From NCBI RefSeq assembly GCF_014647035.1, contig NZ_BMOK01000004.1, positions 186,001-250,000 of the forward strand: a stretch of DNA of 64,000 nucleotides. Reading direction: 5' to 3'. The notes beneath the pieces were generated by a model, which ran no database searches, was not told the origin of the DNA, and saw nothing but the letters and a program-made list of their open reading frames with translations. The translations under genes were made by a program, and so were the position numbers. This document shows, piece after piece, positions 51,386 through 61,335 of this stretch; position 1 is the first letter of the stretch; each line of letters starts with the position of its first letter. This DNA comes from Sporolactobacillus putidus. GTDB taxonomy: Bacteria > Bacillota > Bacilli > Bacillales > Sporolactobacillaceae.

Positions 51386-52720
51386 TTGGAGAAAATTATA
51401 GTTCGCGGAGGGAAACGGCTTTCAGGCTCAGTTAAAATTGAAGGCGCGAAAAACGCTGTACTTCCTGTAATTGCCGCTTCGATGCTGGCAAGCGAAGGCA
51501 TAAGCACAATATATAATGTACCGGGACTCGCTGATGTATACACAATAAATGAAGTCCTGCGTTATTTGAACACGTCGGTAAGTTATAAAAATGGAACGAT
51601 TACAATCAATGCGGTGGCTGAATTAATGACGGAAGCCCCTTTTGAATATGTGCGGAAAATGCGGGCATCGTTTCTTGTCATGGGTCCTCTGCTGGCCAGG
51701 GTCGGCCACGCCAAAATCGCTCTTCCGGGAGGATGCGCGATCGGATCCAGGCCAATTGATCAGCATCTTAAAGGGTTTGAAGCCATGGGCGCCAATGTGA
51801 CGATCGGAAATGGCTGTATTGAAGCGCGCATCGATGGAAAACTGAAAGGATCGATCATCTGTCTTGACTTCCCGAGTGTTGGCGCTACGGAAAATATCAT
51901 CATGGCTGCAACGCTGGCAAAGGGTGAAACGATCCTTGAAAATGCGGCATGCGAGCCGGAAATCGTCAATCTGGCACAGTACCTCAACGCGATGGGTGCA
52001 AAAGTGAGTGGCGCCGGCACAAGTAAAATAAGAATTACCGGTGTTAATCAGCTGCACGGTGCCGAACACACCATTCTGCCCGATCGGATTGAAGCAGGAA
52101 CGTACATGATTGCCGCGGCCATTACAGGCGGCAATGTACTGGTTGAAAATGCCGAGGCGGATGCCCTACGCCCGCTCATTGCCAAATTGCGTGAAATGGG
52201 TGTCGAAGTGGAACAGGAATTGGGCGGTATCCGCGTCATTGGCACGGATCACTTGCAGGCCGCGGATGTTAAAACGATGCCTCATCCCGGTTTCCCGACG
52301 GACCTGCAGGCGCAAATGATGGCGCTGCTGCTTAAAGCGGCCGGAACATCGGTCATTACGGAAACAGTATTCGAAAACCGTTTCATGCATGTTGAAGAAT
52401 TCCGGCGGATGAATGCCTCGATTAAGATCGATGGACGGTCTGCCATTATCAACGCTCCATGCGACCTGCAGGGCGCTGAGGTTACGGCCACCGATCTGCG
52501 CGCCGGAGCGGCGCTTGTAATTGCGGGCCTCGCCGCAAAAGGGTATACTCGCGTCAGCCGCTTGCATCATATCGACCGCGGTTATGTCGATCTGACAGGG
52601 AAACTGAGTGCACTTGGCGCCGACATCGAACGCGTGCGTGTTGAAGAAGCGGAACAGCCTGCTGCAGCTGCGCCGGAACCCTTGAGAACACAGATCGGAG
52701 TCAATCCGAAATTTGCATAA
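51386..52720 (+). CDS. murA: UDP-GlcNAc 1-carboxyvinyltransferase (MurA/MurAA)
   Basis: The principal MurA by position. The 444-residue protein has [17 protein letters not shown] (about residue 18-34), the active-site Cys in [15 protein letters not shown] (about 117) and [12 protein letters not shown] 51386 follows GGAGGGG by six bases; ATG 51365 has no site. The last 25 residues ([14 protein letters not shown]) are a low-complexity tail absent from the other copy. Confidence 0.95.
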   Translation: MEKIIVRGGKRLSGSVKIEGAKNAVLPVIAASMLASEGISTIYNVPGLADVYTINEVLRYLNTSVSYKNGTITINAVAELMTEAPFEYVRKMRASFLVMGPLLARVGHAKIALPGGCAIGSRPIDQHLKGFEAMGANVTIGNGCIEARIDGKLKGSIICLDFPSVGATENIIMAATLAKGETILENAACEPEIVNLAQYLNAMGAKVSGAGTSKIRITGVNQLHGAEHTILPDRIEAGTYMIAAAITGGNVLVENAEADALRPLIAKLREMGVEVEQELGGIRVIGTDHLQAADVKTMPHPGFPTDLQAQMMALLLKAAGTSVITETVFENRFMHVEEFRRMNASIKIDGRSAIINAPCDLQGAEVTATDLRAGAALVIAGLAAKGYTRVSRLHHIDRGYVDLTGKLSALGADIERVRVEEAEQPAAAAPEPLRTQIGVNPKFA

Positions 52721-52746
52721 TCGCACGAACCAAATAGATCGTACCT

Positions 52747-52775
52747 GAGATGCGGGAAGCCTGCATCTCTTTTTT
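52747..52775 (+). terminator. Terminator of murA
   Basis: GAGATGC and GCATCTC arms, nine-base loop, six Ts; 26 bp after the stop. Confidence 0.85.
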
Positions 52776-52904
52776 ATGTTCAAGGGCGGGCTCTGCCCAT
52801 TCAGCATTATATGCCTTTCAATTTTATTTAGACCAGGTTCTTCAATAAAAGGCGATTGTCCTGAATCGGCAAAAAAACTGGCAGCGTTGTGCAGCTCTCT
52901 CTTC

Positions 52905-52934
52905 GTTCTATGGCCGGCCGGACAGGCATAGAAA
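52905..52934 (+). promoter_or_regulatory. Possible SigE promoter of spoIID
   Basis: GTTCTAT at 52905-52911 and CATAGAAA at 52927-52934, 15-bp spacer, approach SigE (KMATATT / CATACAAT). spoIID is SigE-controlled in B. subtilis. Confidence 0.4.
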
Positions 52935-52962
52935 TAGGGAAAAACGTGTTGGAGGCCAGAAC

Positions 52963-53985
52963 ATGAAGAAAGCCGCCGCACTGCTGCTGTTCGTTTTATC
53001 TTTAACCATTGTTGTTGTCCCCACCGCCATCGTCCTGCTGTTTTCACAAAACAGAAACCAGCCGAAGCCGGTGGTACAGGAAGCACAGGCGATATTAGCA
53101 CGGACTCTGCCGCAGGCAATTGCCAAAAAGAGCAACGCTCCGGCCATCACTGTAACTGTTTACCGATCAGCACAAAAAAAGACCGACCGCGTCGCTCTTG
53201 ATGATTATCTAGTCGGCGTGGTCGGCTCGGAAATGCCGGCAACTTTCCATCTCGAGGCATTGAAGGCGCAGGCTCTTGCTGCACGAACCTATATTATAGG
53301 CAAGATGATGAGCGATCCGGGCACCACAGTGACGGATACCGTACAGAATCAGGTCTATAATAGCCGTCAGGATCTGAAAAGGATTTGGGGCAAGGATTAC
53401 AACCAGAGGATGGCGAAAATTGAAGCAGCTGTGTCGCAGACGGAAGATGAAGTCATTACTTATCAGGGAAAACTGATTACCCCCGCTTTTTTCTCGACGA
53501 GCAACGGGCAGACCGAAAACGCTGCCGACTATTGGACCGCTGCTGTCCCTTATCTGAGGTCGGTGCCGAGCCCATGGGACAAATTTTCCCCAAAATACAA
53601 AGCTGAAAAGACGCTCAACGTTTCTGAAGTAGAAAATGCCCTTGCTGTAAAACTGGGCAGCGGTGACGGCGACCCCGGCAAAGTGCTCCGGCGAACGTCA
53701 ACAAATCATGTTGCCGTCTACAGGATTGCCGGTCGAAACTTTACCGGAAGAGAGATACGTGAAAAACTGAGCCTCAATTCCACAGACTTTCAGCTGAAGC
53801 AGAGCGGCATCCGGATCGTTGCCATAACGTATGGAAGAGGGCACGATGTCGGCATGAGCCAGTACGGTGCCGACGGAATGGCGGGAGAAGGCAAGAGTGC
53901 CGCTCAGATCGTCACCTATTATTATCAGGGGACATCGATCAGCAAGATGAACGTGACCGCGAATCATGCCATTGCAATAAAATAG
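52963..53985 (+). CDS. spoIID: Stage II sporulation protein D
   Basis: Lytic transglycosylase of the engulfment machinery. The 340-residue protein has an N-terminal membrane helix (about residues 7-28), then DDYLVGVVGSEMPATFHLEALKAQ with the conserved Glu (about 90), AARTYII, TSNGQTENAADYW and the C-terminal GRGHDVGMSQYGADGMA. GGAGG precedes the ATG. spoIIQ follows. Confidence 0.95.
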   Translation: MKKAAALLLFVLSLTIVVVPTAIVLLFSQNRNQPKPVVQEAQAILARTLPQAIAKKSNAPAITVTVYRSAQKKTDRVALDDYLVGVVGSEMPATFHLEALKAQALAARTYIIGKMMSDPGTTVTDTVQNQVYNSRQDLKRIWGKDYNQRMAKIEAAVSQTEDEVITYQGKLITPAFFSTSNGQTENAADYWTAAVPYLRSVPSPWDKFSPKYKAEKTLNVSEVENALAVKLGSGDGDPGKVLRRTSTNHVAVYRIAGRNFTGREIREKLSLNSTDFQLKQSGIRIVAITYGRGHDVGMSQYGADGMAGEGKSAAQIVTYYYQGTSISKMNVTANHAIAIK

Positions 53986-54189
53986 GGGGATATCACTCGA
54001 AGAGCGGTCGTTCAGGAGCCGGCCGGTTTCTGCTGCTGCGGAACACCTTTGAAGGGTTGCGATGCGCGGCAATGAAGCCTTGACGGTGCGGAGTAAAAGG
54101 TACAATCTCAAAAAATAGGAAACAAATATGAGTTTTTCAAAGAAATTGCCAATTTTTCTGAAAAAAAGCAGTATTTTTTCACTATTAAT

Positions 54190-54219
54190 GTATAGATCGC
54201 CCGCAATCTGATCACAATG
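54190..54219 (+). promoter_or_regulatory. SigF promoter of spoIIQ
   Basis: GTATA at 54190-54194 and GATCACAATG at 54210-54219, 15-bp spacer. It matches the SigF consensus except for one base in the -10. spoIIQ is SigF-dependent in B. subtilis. Confidence 0.75.
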
Positions 54220-54238
54220 ATTGCTGAGGTGATGCAAG

Positions 54239-54991
54239 ATGACAGAAAACAAAGATCAAAAGAATTCACAGGAGAAAGAGCTGACCGGCCTGCGCAAACT
54301 AGCAAAACGGCGCTGGTTCTATCCCGCTTTATATCTGGGCGCGGCTTCTCTGGTCATGACAGGGATGCTCCTGTTTCAGGTACTGGGCGCGGAACAGACA
54401 AAGAATCAGAAGGAAGAAAACCAGGTTGTATTTAATCAGAACAAGCCGGCCGCACCGGTGAACGCCGCTGCCGAAGTCTTCGAATGGCCGGCCGTACAGG
54501 CGGACACAAAAGTTATCCAGCCTTTCTATGATGTAAACGGAATACAGCAGGAACAGAAAGCCGCTCTCGTAAACTATGATCAAACTTACGTCCAAAATAC
54601 AGGCATTAACATTGGCGCGAAAGATGGCAAAGCGTTTACGGTAACAGCGGCGATGAGCGGAAAGGTAACGGAGGCGAAAAAAGATAACCTCCTCGGCTAT
54701 GTGGTAGCCGTCAAACACAGCAACGGAGTTGAAACCCTGTACCAGAGCCTTGCGTCGATCAGCGTATCGCTCGGACAGCAAGTAGCCCAAGGCGAAACAA
54801 TCGGCACGGCAGGCACAGAAGCGTTCAACAAAAGCATCGGTACCCACGTACATTTTGAAATCCGCAAAACCGGTGTACCTGTCAGTCCGGAAGCCTACAT
54901 GGCCAAGGGGACAGCCGATGTGAAAGCTCCGACGTCCGCCGCGCAATCAACAAACGCGAACCAGGCAAGCACAGGGACAAACGGCAAATAA
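54239..54991 (+). CDS. spoIIQ: Stage II sporulation protein Q
   Basis: Forespore membrane protein that pairs with SpoIIIAH across the septum. The 250-residue protein has one membrane helix (about residues 29-49) and an M23/LytM domain. The first metal site is lost (NTGINIGAKDGK in place of HxGxD), while GTHVHFEIRK (about 201) keeps the HxH. B. subtilis SpoIIQ is also a degenerate peptidase. The C-terminal tail is Thr/Ala/Asn-rich and much shorter than in B. subtilis. Confidence 0.93.
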   Translation: MTENKDQKNSQEKELTGLRKLAKRRWFYPALYLGAASLVMTGMLLFQVLGAEQTKNQKEENQVVFNQNKPAAPVNAAAEVFEWPAVQADTKVIQPFYDVNGIQQEQKAALVNYDQTYVQNTGINIGAKDGKAFTVTAAMSGKVTEAKKDNLLGYVVAVKHSNGVETLYQSLASISVSLGQQVAQGETIGTAGTEAFNKSIGTHVHFEIRKTGVPVSPEAYMAKGTADVKAPTSAAQSTNANQASTGTNGK

Positions 54992-55093
54992 CTAAAGCTG
55001 ACCGGGCAAGTATCGGATTCTGAGAAAGTCTGTCCATAGTCACGAGCCACGCGCCCGTGGTTTCTGGAGAAACAAAGCTTAGCAATAAAATCG

Positions 55094-55130
55094 GAGGTAT
55101 CGCGGCAAAGATAACCGTGATACCTTTTCA
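55094..55130 (+). terminator. Terminator of spoIIQ
   Basis: AGGTATCGCGG pairs with CCGTGATACCT, nine-base loop, followed by TTT. Confidence 0.7.
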
Positions 55131-55462
55131 TTATGCCTGAAAAACTGATACTATAGTGAAAAGTGCATCCGGAGTGATTACAAACAAAGTCTACTATGCA
55201 AGATTTTCCAGCATCGAGAAAAAGAGGAAAGTTTCCTTCTCTGGTGAATACGATGCATAAATTCCGGCCCATACATATTTTATAGAAAATGCTTTTAGGG
55301 GTTGCTGGCAATCAAATTAAATCGAATCAAAGAAGGGGGGAACTGCTGCTAACCGTACCTGAGCAAAGGCAAAGACTGAAGCAGACGGGAAAAACGATTG
55401 ACGCGATCTGGCTGACCTGTTTTCTGAAACACCTTTCAGGCGCATTAGCAGCGGAACAAATC

Positions 55463-55912
55463 ATGAAGATAGATGATACAGACCGAAAAATACTGGACTG
55501 CCTGGCCGAAGATGGCAGAATGTCCTATGTTGACATCGGCAAGCGGCTCAACTTGTCCAGAGTATCAATACGCGAGCGCGTTCAGCAATTAGTGAAAAAC
55601 GGAGTGATCGAAAAATTCGGTGTCGTAATCAATTCGGAACTCGTCGGCAAGACCGTATCAGCCTTCTTTGAAGTTGAATGTGAGCCTTCAGCACTGCTGT
55701 CGGTCGCTCGCAACCTTTCAAAGAATCAGAGTGTGGCCAGCTGCTACCAGATGACCGGACCGAGCATGCTGCATGTGCACGTTCTTGTAGAGGACTTCCA
55801 CCAGCTCGAGAATTTCACAAACAAAGAACTCTATTCGATGAAGGGCATTACAAGTGTAAACAGCCATATTCTCCTGCGTCGCTTCAAGAGCCGCAGCGGG
55901 TTGAAACTCTGA
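55463..55912 (+). CDS. Lrp/AsnC family regulator (YwrC/ChrS-like)
   Basis: A 149-residue regulator. The N-terminal HTH is KIDDTDRKILDCLAEDGRMS and IGKRLNLSRVSIRERVQQL; the C-terminal RAM domain follows. In B. subtilis the YwrC (ChrS) regulator lies beside ywrB-ywrA chromate transporters and ywrD, the same set found downstream here. Its frame is open upstream to 55289 with an AAGGGGGG site but no standard start, so a longer form from CTG cannot be excluded. Confidence 0.85.
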   Translation: MKIDDTDRKILDCLAEDGRMSYVDIGKRLNLSRVSIRERVQQLVKNGVIEKFGVVINSELVGKTVSAFFEVECEPSALLSVARNLSKNQSVASCYQMTGPSMLHVHVLVEDFHQLENFTNKELYSMKGITSVNSHILLRRFKSRSGLKL

Positions 55913-56487
55913 CCGACGGCCGGCCGATTTAAGAAAAAATTGGAACTGGCCGACTCCCATTAAAGGCACCAACGGCTTCCCGAATTGAACGATACATAAT
56001 TGCTGTCGAATGCGCGGCGGCTGAATCTGAAAATGTAAATTTGAAAAATGAGAATAATGCTGCAATAAGTCACCCTAAAAAGGTGGCTTTTTTGTTTAAT
56101 AAGCATCATTTTTGAATTTTTTAGAAAAATATGTTGATATCTAGTGATTAAAGTCATATAATATCATATGTAAGTTAAATTAACATTTTCAGTTAATAAT
56201 TGTAACATGTTTAGTTGTTTATTATTCATAAAGAATTGAAAACGCCGCTGTTTTTAACAATTGGATGCCACGGACGAAATCGGTTGTGATTCACTTTAGT
56301 TTGAATAAAAGAAAAGTGGATGAGACGCAGGAGGGTTGTTCCGAATTCCATTTTCATCAAGACGGTAAAAAGTAGAGGCTTTACAATAATACCTGTGCAC
56401 GGGTTTGCTATATTATCTAAAAATTTTGAACTCGATGTGACTTATTCTGGAAACAACAGATAATAGACATGGAAGGGAAGAATTTCA
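55913..56487. other. Intergenic region with a terminator and AT-rich tract
   Basis: GTCACC-CTAAAAA-GGTGGC and six Ts at 56067-56094 form the likely terminator of the Lrp gene. A very AT-rich stretch with GTTAAATTAAC at 56174-56184 follows. No gene is supported. A TTTACA at 56380 may belong to the MFS promoter but the spacing is poor. Confidence 0.5.
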
Positions 56488-57726
56488 TTGCCAGAAACCA
56501 AAAAGAATTATATTTTGCTCATCATCCTCTTTTCACTGGGTTGGGCCTTTATGTACGCCGACAGAAATATTTTATCTCCTGTCATGAGCGTAATTGGCCA
56601 TGACTGGAACCTGACAAAAAGCCAGCTTGGCTTGATGTCCACTGTGTTTTTTCTCACATACGCAGCCATGCAGATTCCAGCCGGTTTTCTGGCCGATCGT
56701 TTTGGGAGACTGAGCGTGCTGGTCGCAGGCTATATTTTGTTTGGTATCGGAACACTCCTGAGCGGCATGGTCTCCGGATTAGGCATTTTTCTGATCGTAA
56801 GGGCAATTACCGGCATAGGAGAAGGAACATATTATAGCCCGCAATATGCCATTTCTTCTGTGGCTATCCCGAAAAGGTATCGCGGGGTTTCTTCGGCGGT
56901 CATTAATAGCGGAATGGCGCTTGGTATATCACTTGGTTTCATTGCATCCAGCTATCTGACTTTTACGCTGAAAAAAAATTGGCAGTTCTCCTTTATCCTG
57001 TTTGGTGTCATGACCGTTGTCGTCGCTATTTTAATCAGTGTTTTTATCAAAGATAATAAGCATTATAAAATCAAACAGGAAAAGGCGAAATCATTGCCTG
57101 CAATGAATTTAAAATTGCTGTTCAGTAAAAACCATATATTCACTTATATTTTGATTTTTTGTTCTCTGTACGGATTTTTCGGCATGCTGACCTGGCTGCC
57201 GTATTATTTACAGACGGTAAGAGGAGTCGGCGGTTCACAGACCGGAATTATAGCGTCGCTCGTACCATGGGCTTCCATCCCCGGTGCCATATTTTTTGGT
57301 TATGTGTCGGACCGGATTAAAAATAAAAAACCGCTTATCTTGTTTCTGTCATTAGTTGGAGCAGCTTGCCAATTTGTTATTCCATACGCCTCCAACTACT
57401 CCTTGATGATTGTTGGATTAGTGGTCTATGGATTGGCTGGAAAACTGGCGCTTGATCCGGTTCTTGTAGCCTATATCGCTGAAAATACACCGTCACTGAT
57501 GTATTCAAGAGCTTACGGTATTTTTAATTTCGCAGGTGTCGTTTCATCTGTTTTTGCTCCCTATATAACAGGCTATTTTGCGGATCTGACAGGAAAGCTT
57601 GAAATTGGTTTTTATTTGTCGGGTGTACTGCTCCTGATTGGAGGCATTCTGTTTATGTTCACGAACGCAAAACCAAATGCAAGTTCATACGCGACGCAAA
57701 ATGTCGGGGAAATTGCTCCGAACTGA
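56488..57726 (+). CDS. MFS transporter
   Basis: A 412-residue protein with twelve hydrophobic segments. Family motifs: MYADRNILSPVM (helix 1), GFLADRFGRLSVL (the loop 2-3 signature, about residue 66), and GEGTYYSPQYAIS in helix 4. This pattern is closest to the anion:cation symporter group. The substrate is unknown. Start TTG 56488 after GGAAGGGAAG. The gene is richer in AT than its neighbours and sits between ywrC-like and ywrD-like genes, where B. subtilis has no MFS gene. Confidence 0.85.
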   Translation: MPETKKNYILLIILFSLGWAFMYADRNILSPVMSVIGHDWNLTKSQLGLMSTVFFLTYAAMQIPAGFLADRFGRLSVLVAGYILFGIGTLLSGMVSGLGIFLIVRAITGIGEGTYYSPQYAISSVAIPKRYRGVSSAVINSGMALGISLGFIASSYLTFTLKKNWQFSFILFGVMTVVVAILISVFIKDNKHYKIKQEKAKSLPAMNLKLLFSKNHIFTYILIFCSLYGFFGMLTWLPYYLQTVRGVGGSQTGIIASLVPWASIPGAIFFGYVSDRIKNKKPLILFLSLVGAACQFVIPYASNYSLMIVGLVVYGLAGKLALDPVLVAYIAENTPSLMYSRAYGIFNFAGVVSSVFAPYITGYFADLTGKLEIGFYLSGVLLLIGGILFMFTNAKPNASSYATQNVGEIAPN

Positions 57727-57792
57727 GAAAAGGTTTGCGAACCGTGCTCAAAAAGAAACGGTTTGATGGTATATTTATATTAAATAGAGTGG

Positions 57793-57840
57793 AGAGCCGG
57801 AAAGAAAATGAATGCCTTTTTCTTATCGGCTCATCTTTTT
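57793..57840 (+). terminator. Terminator of the MFS gene
   Basis: GAGCCGGAAAGAAAA pairs with TTTTTCTTATCGGCTC and ends in TTTTT. 70 bp after the stop. Confidence 0.75.
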
Positions 57841-57896
57841 GAGATGTTTTTTGGAAAATCTTTTAAATTGACCATTAGACTCTTTTGAGGAATGTG

Positions 57897-57925
57897 TTGA
57901 TATAGAGACGCTAAAGGCATATAAT
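57897..57925 (+). promoter_or_regulatory. SigA promoter of the ggt-chr operon
   Basis: TTGATA at 57897-57902 and TATAAT at 57920-57925 with a 17-bp spacer. A leader of about 170 bases follows. Confidence 0.8.
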
Positions 57926-58104
57926 TGTCCGTGAAAAAGTTTCTTTTGTTAAAAATATAAAGGAAATAGGCTAATGTAAGAAACTAAAATACGCTTATTT
58001 CGTTCGTTTTGATAACTGTTTTGCGATATTTATAGTTTTAATGGATGAACAGCCTAACTGTGGCAAACAACTATAGCATTCAGAAGAAGGGAGAGTCCAT
58101 ATCG

Positions 58105-59712
58105 ATGTTCGACTACTATGATCAGCCTTACAGTTCGAAAAGAACAACGGTCTTTGCACGGAAAGGCATGGTGGCGACAGCGCAGCCGCTGGCGGCTCAG
58201 GCCGGACTGGACGTATTGAAGAAAGGCGGGAATGCGATTGACGCCGCGGTCGCCGCGGCAGCCAGTCTGACCGTTCTGGAACCGACATCGAACGGGATCG
58301 GGAGCGATGCGTTTGCACTGATCTGGACGAAAGGGAAATTGTACGGCCTGAATGCGAGCGGAGTCGCTCCGCAATCGATATCGATCGGAGCGGTGAAAAG
58401 AAGAGGGTACACATCGATGCCCGTACACGGTTTTGAGCCAGTTATGGTTCCGGGTGCACCGGCGGCATGGGCGGAATGTTCCCGCCGCTTCGGCCGCCTT
58501 CCATTTGCGGATCTTCTGAAACCTGCAGTCGATTACGCGGAAAATGGTTTTCCACTGTCTCCCGTTGTGGCAAAAAACTGGAACAGAGCGAATCTGCAGT
58601 TCAAAAAGACGCTGACTGATCCGATGTTCAAGCCGTGGTTTGAAACGTTTGCCCCAAGCGGCCATGCTCCGGAAGCCGGTGAAATATGGGCCTCTCCGGC
58701 GCACGCTATGACGCTGAGGGAGATCGCCGAAACCCAGGCGGAAGCCTTTTACAAAGGAGACCTTGCAGAGCAGATCGACCGTTTTTCGAGAGAACACGGG
58801 GGGTTTATCAGGAAGAGCGATCTTGAAACCTATTGGCCGCAATGGGTGGATCCGATCTCGGTCAATTATCGCGGTTATGACGTTTGGGAGATGCCGCCGA
58901 ACGGGCAGGGCCTTGTCACACTGGTTGCGCTGAACATTCTTAAAAACTTTGATCTGAATTTCAGAGAATCTACAGATACCAGCCACAAACTAATCGAGGC
59001 TTTGAAACTCGCTTTTTCAGATGGCAAAAAATATATCACAGATCCCCGATGCATGAAAGATGAAGTTTCTCAGCTTCTGTCGGAGGAATATGCGCGAAAG
59101 CGGTGCGGGCTGATCGGGACTGCGGCGCTTGAGCCGTCGGCCGGAACGCTTCCGAGAGGCGGGACGGTCTATATCGCGGCCGCTGACGGGGAGGGCAACA
59201 TGGTCTCATTCATCCAGAGCAACTACAAAGGTTTCGGATCTGGCATCGTCATTCCGGAAACCGGCATATCGCTTCAGAACCGCGGTCATACTTTTTCGCT
59301 AAACGAAACGGATGCCAACGCCCTCGCTCCCGGGAAAAAGACGTACCACACCATCATCCCGGGTTTCCTCAGTAAGGCCGGACAGCCGGTCGGCCCGTTC
59401 GGCGTGATGGGTGAGTATATGCAGCCTCAGGGCCACCTGCAGGTAATCACAAACACGATTGATTTCCATCTTCATCCCCAGGCCGCTCTTGATGCGCCGC
59501 GGTGGCAGTGGATAAGCGGAAAAACCGTCATGGTTGAGCCGGATTTTCCCAATTCGATCGCTCAGGCACTGGCCAGACGCGGGCATCATATTGAAGTCGC
59601 TCTCGATACAGGTTCCTTTGGCCGTGGACAGATTATCTGGCGGAACAACGATACCGGTGTCCTGGTAGGGGGCACGGAGTCGCGGGCGGACGGGCTGGTT
59701 GCCGCGTGGTAA
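58105..59712 (+). CDS. Gamma-glutamyltransferase family protein (YwrD-like)
   Basis: An Ntn-hydrolase precursor of 535 residues. It has GMVATAQPLAAQAGLDVLKKGGNAIDAAVA (shown in parts by GGNAIDAAVA), GIGSDAFAL and the self-cleavage threonine in GGTVYIAAADGEGNMVSF (about residue 355). The small subunit ends with GRGQIIW and GGTESRADGLVAAW. No signal peptide is seen, so it is cytoplasmic like YwrD. It could hydrolyse gamma-glutamyl peptides, such as the product of GshA. Start ATG 58105. Confidence 0.9.
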   Translation: MFDYYDQPYSSKRTTVFARKGMVATAQPLAAQAGLDVLKKGGNAIDAAVAAAASLTVLEPTSNGIGSDAFALIWTKGKLYGLNASGVAPQSISIGAVKRRGYTSMPVHGFEPVMVPGAPAAWAECSRRFGRLPFADLLKPAVDYAENGFPLSPVVAKNWNRANLQFKKTLTDPMFKPWFETFAPSGHAPEAGEIWASPAHAMTLREIAETQAEAFYKGDLAEQIDRFSREHGGFIRKSDLETYWPQWVDPISVNYRGYDVWEMPPNGQGLVTLVALNILKNFDLNFRESTDTSHKLIEALKLAFSDGKKYITDPRCMKDEVSQLLSEEYARKRCGLIGTAALEPSAGTLPRGGTVYIAAADGEGNMVSFIQSNYKGFGSGIVIPETGISLQNRGHTFSLNETDANALAPGKKTYHTIIPGFLSKAGQPVGPFGVMGEYMQPQGHLQVITNTIDFHLHPQAALDAPRWQWISGKTVMVEPDFPNSIAQALARRGHHIEVALDTGSFGRGQIIWRNNDTGVLVGGTESRADGLVAAW

Positions 59713-59789
59713 AATAGCTGATGTCCGGCAGCTTACATAATTAGGCCGGATGCGCAGAATTTTTGATCAAAAAGGAAAGGTTTGATTGG

Positions 59790-60404
59790 ATGGATCGGGA
59801 AGAAAAGACGTATCAGGCAGCACAGAAGAAGGGATCTACTCTAACCCGGTACAGAGACATTTTCGTTGCTTTTTTCCGTTCAAGCATTCTGAGCTTCGGA
59901 GGAGGTCCGTCAGGGATCCCGTTGATTGAGGCTGAAGTTGTCAAAAAGTACAAATGGATGACGATCGAAGAATTCGGAGACATAGTGGCCATTGCGAACG
60001 CGCTGCCGGGACCGATTAATACCAAACTTGCGGGTTACATAGGCTGGCGACTGAAAGGAATTGGCGGACTGGTGACGGCACTGATTGCCTCTGTATTTCC
60101 AATGGTTATTGCATTAATTGTCCTGCTCGGTTTCCTGACTGCTTTCCAGCGGCAAAGATGGGTCCGGGGGATGACGCAAGCTGTACTGCCCGTTGTCGGC
60201 GTGCTGATGGCGCAGCTGACCTGGAGTTTTGTCTCAAGCGCCAAGAAAGGCCTGGGCTGGACCGTCAGTCTGCTTCTGATCTCAGTCAGCTTCATCCTGA
60301 TGGAAGTGATCCACGTACAGCCTCCAATACTGATCGCGCTGACATTGCTCTATGTACTCATCATACCTGCGAGACCAAAAACATCGGCAGGTGAGCATAA
60401 ATGA
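59790..60404 (+). CDS. Chromate transporter, N-terminal-type half (YwrB/Chr3N-like)
   Basis: A 204-residue CHR-domain protein: FVAFFRSSILSFGGGPSGIPLIE (in parts), VVKKYKWMTIEEFGDIVAIANALPGP, then four hydrophobic stretches. Short-chain CHR proteins work as pairs of opposite topology. ATG 59790 follows AAAGGAAAGG. The stop overlaps the next gene by four bases. Confidence 0.9.
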   Translation: MDREEKTYQAAQKKGSTLTRYRDIFVAFFRSSILSFGGGPSGIPLIEAEVVKKYKWMTIEEFGDIVAIANALPGPINTKLAGYIGWRLKGIGGLVTALIASVFPMVIALIVLLGFLTAFQRQRWVRGMTQAVLPVVGVLMAQLTWSFVSSAKKGLGWTVSLLLISVSFILMEVIHVQPPILIALTLLYVLIIPARPKTSAGEHK

Positions 60405-60934
60405 TTCTTTACTGGCAGATTTTCCTTGCGTTTTTCATTCCCGGCATTCTTGGCTACGGCGGCGGACCGGCATCGATCCCGCTGATCGAAAATGAGGTCG
60501 TCAGCCACTATCACTGGATGTCGGTCACGACGTTCAGCAACGTGCTTGCATTTGCCAATTCGCTTCCCGGACCGATTGCTCCGCAGATGGCCGGCTACAT
60601 CGGCTATGTTCAGGGAGGAGTGGCCGGTTCGCTGATCGCCATCTTCGCGACCGTCGCTCCATCATTGATTTTGCTGATTCTGCTGCTCAAACTGTTGTAT
60701 AAATTCAAGGATTCACCCAAAGTCAAACGGCTGACCATGCTGATCCGTCCGATCATCGTGGTTATGCTCGGGATGATGGCCTATAATTTTTTTGCCGCGT
60801 CGAAGCAGGCATCCGGATGGCTGCCGCTGATCGTGATCGGTGCGCTCAGCTTTATTCTGATGCAGCGATTCAGGCTCCATCCGGCCTTCATTATCGCCGG
60901 AGCACTGATTTTCGGAGCCATTTTCATGGGATGA
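60401..60934 (+). CDS. Chromate transporter, C-terminal-type half (YwrA/Chr3C-like)
   Basis: A 177-residue second CHR domain: FFIPGILGYGGGPASIPLIE, HYHWMSVTTFSNVLAFANSLPGP and several helices. It overlaps its partner by ATGA. In B. subtilis the homologous pair ywrB-ywrA gives chromate resistance and is controlled by ChrS (YwrC). Confidence 0.9.
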   Translation: MILYWQIFLAFFIPGILGYGGGPASIPLIENEVVSHYHWMSVTTFSNVLAFANSLPGPIAPQMAGYIGYVQGGVAGSLIAIFATVAPSLILLILLLKLLYKFKDSPKVKRLTMLIRPIIVVMLGMMAYNFFAASKQASGWLPLIVIGALSFILMQRFRLHPAFIIAGALIFGAIFMG

Positions 60935-60957
60935 ACGTGTAGTTTACATGTCGAACC

Positions 60958-61000
60958 GAACCCCCTGAGTTGGACAAATAAAATCCAATTTAGGGGGTTC
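60958..61000 (+). terminator. Long inverted repeat after the chr genes
   Basis: GAACCCCCTGAGTTGGA pairs with TCCAATTTAGGGGGTTC around nine bases. Only weak T-runs follow. It may be a terminator or an IS-end scar. A single GTCGAACCGAA core lies at 60950-60960, overlapping the left arm. Confidence 0.6.
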
Positions 61001-61335
61001 AGAGCATTTACGATGCATGGAACAGTGCTTTTTTCATATGTTTCTGGCTGGGCAAGCTTCTCTCAGCCCGTCCTGGCGCCTGTAATTTTTTTAAGGACTG
61101 GTCCCGAATATCGCAGGAGCGGTGGAAACTTTCAGCAGTGCGTTGCTGGCTCTGAATTTATAGACCAATAACCCATTCGTCCCGTTTAAGATTCACGGTA
61201 AGCTGGATTCTGGTATCTGCCGGCCTGAACATGTGCCGAAAGATAACCGAAGTTTCCGAGGCGAAAAAATGTCGTACCTCCTCTTGCAAAGTTTGAAAAA
61301 CCGTCACACTTGCAGAGAGGATTTTTCCATGAGCA
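61001..61335 (+). other. Intergenic region before the NERD gene
   Basis: No gene is supported. An AGAGAGGA at 61314-61321 is well spaced for ATG 61329, which opens only a 30-codon frame (ending 61421) that overlaps the NERD gene out of frame. Confidence 0.4.
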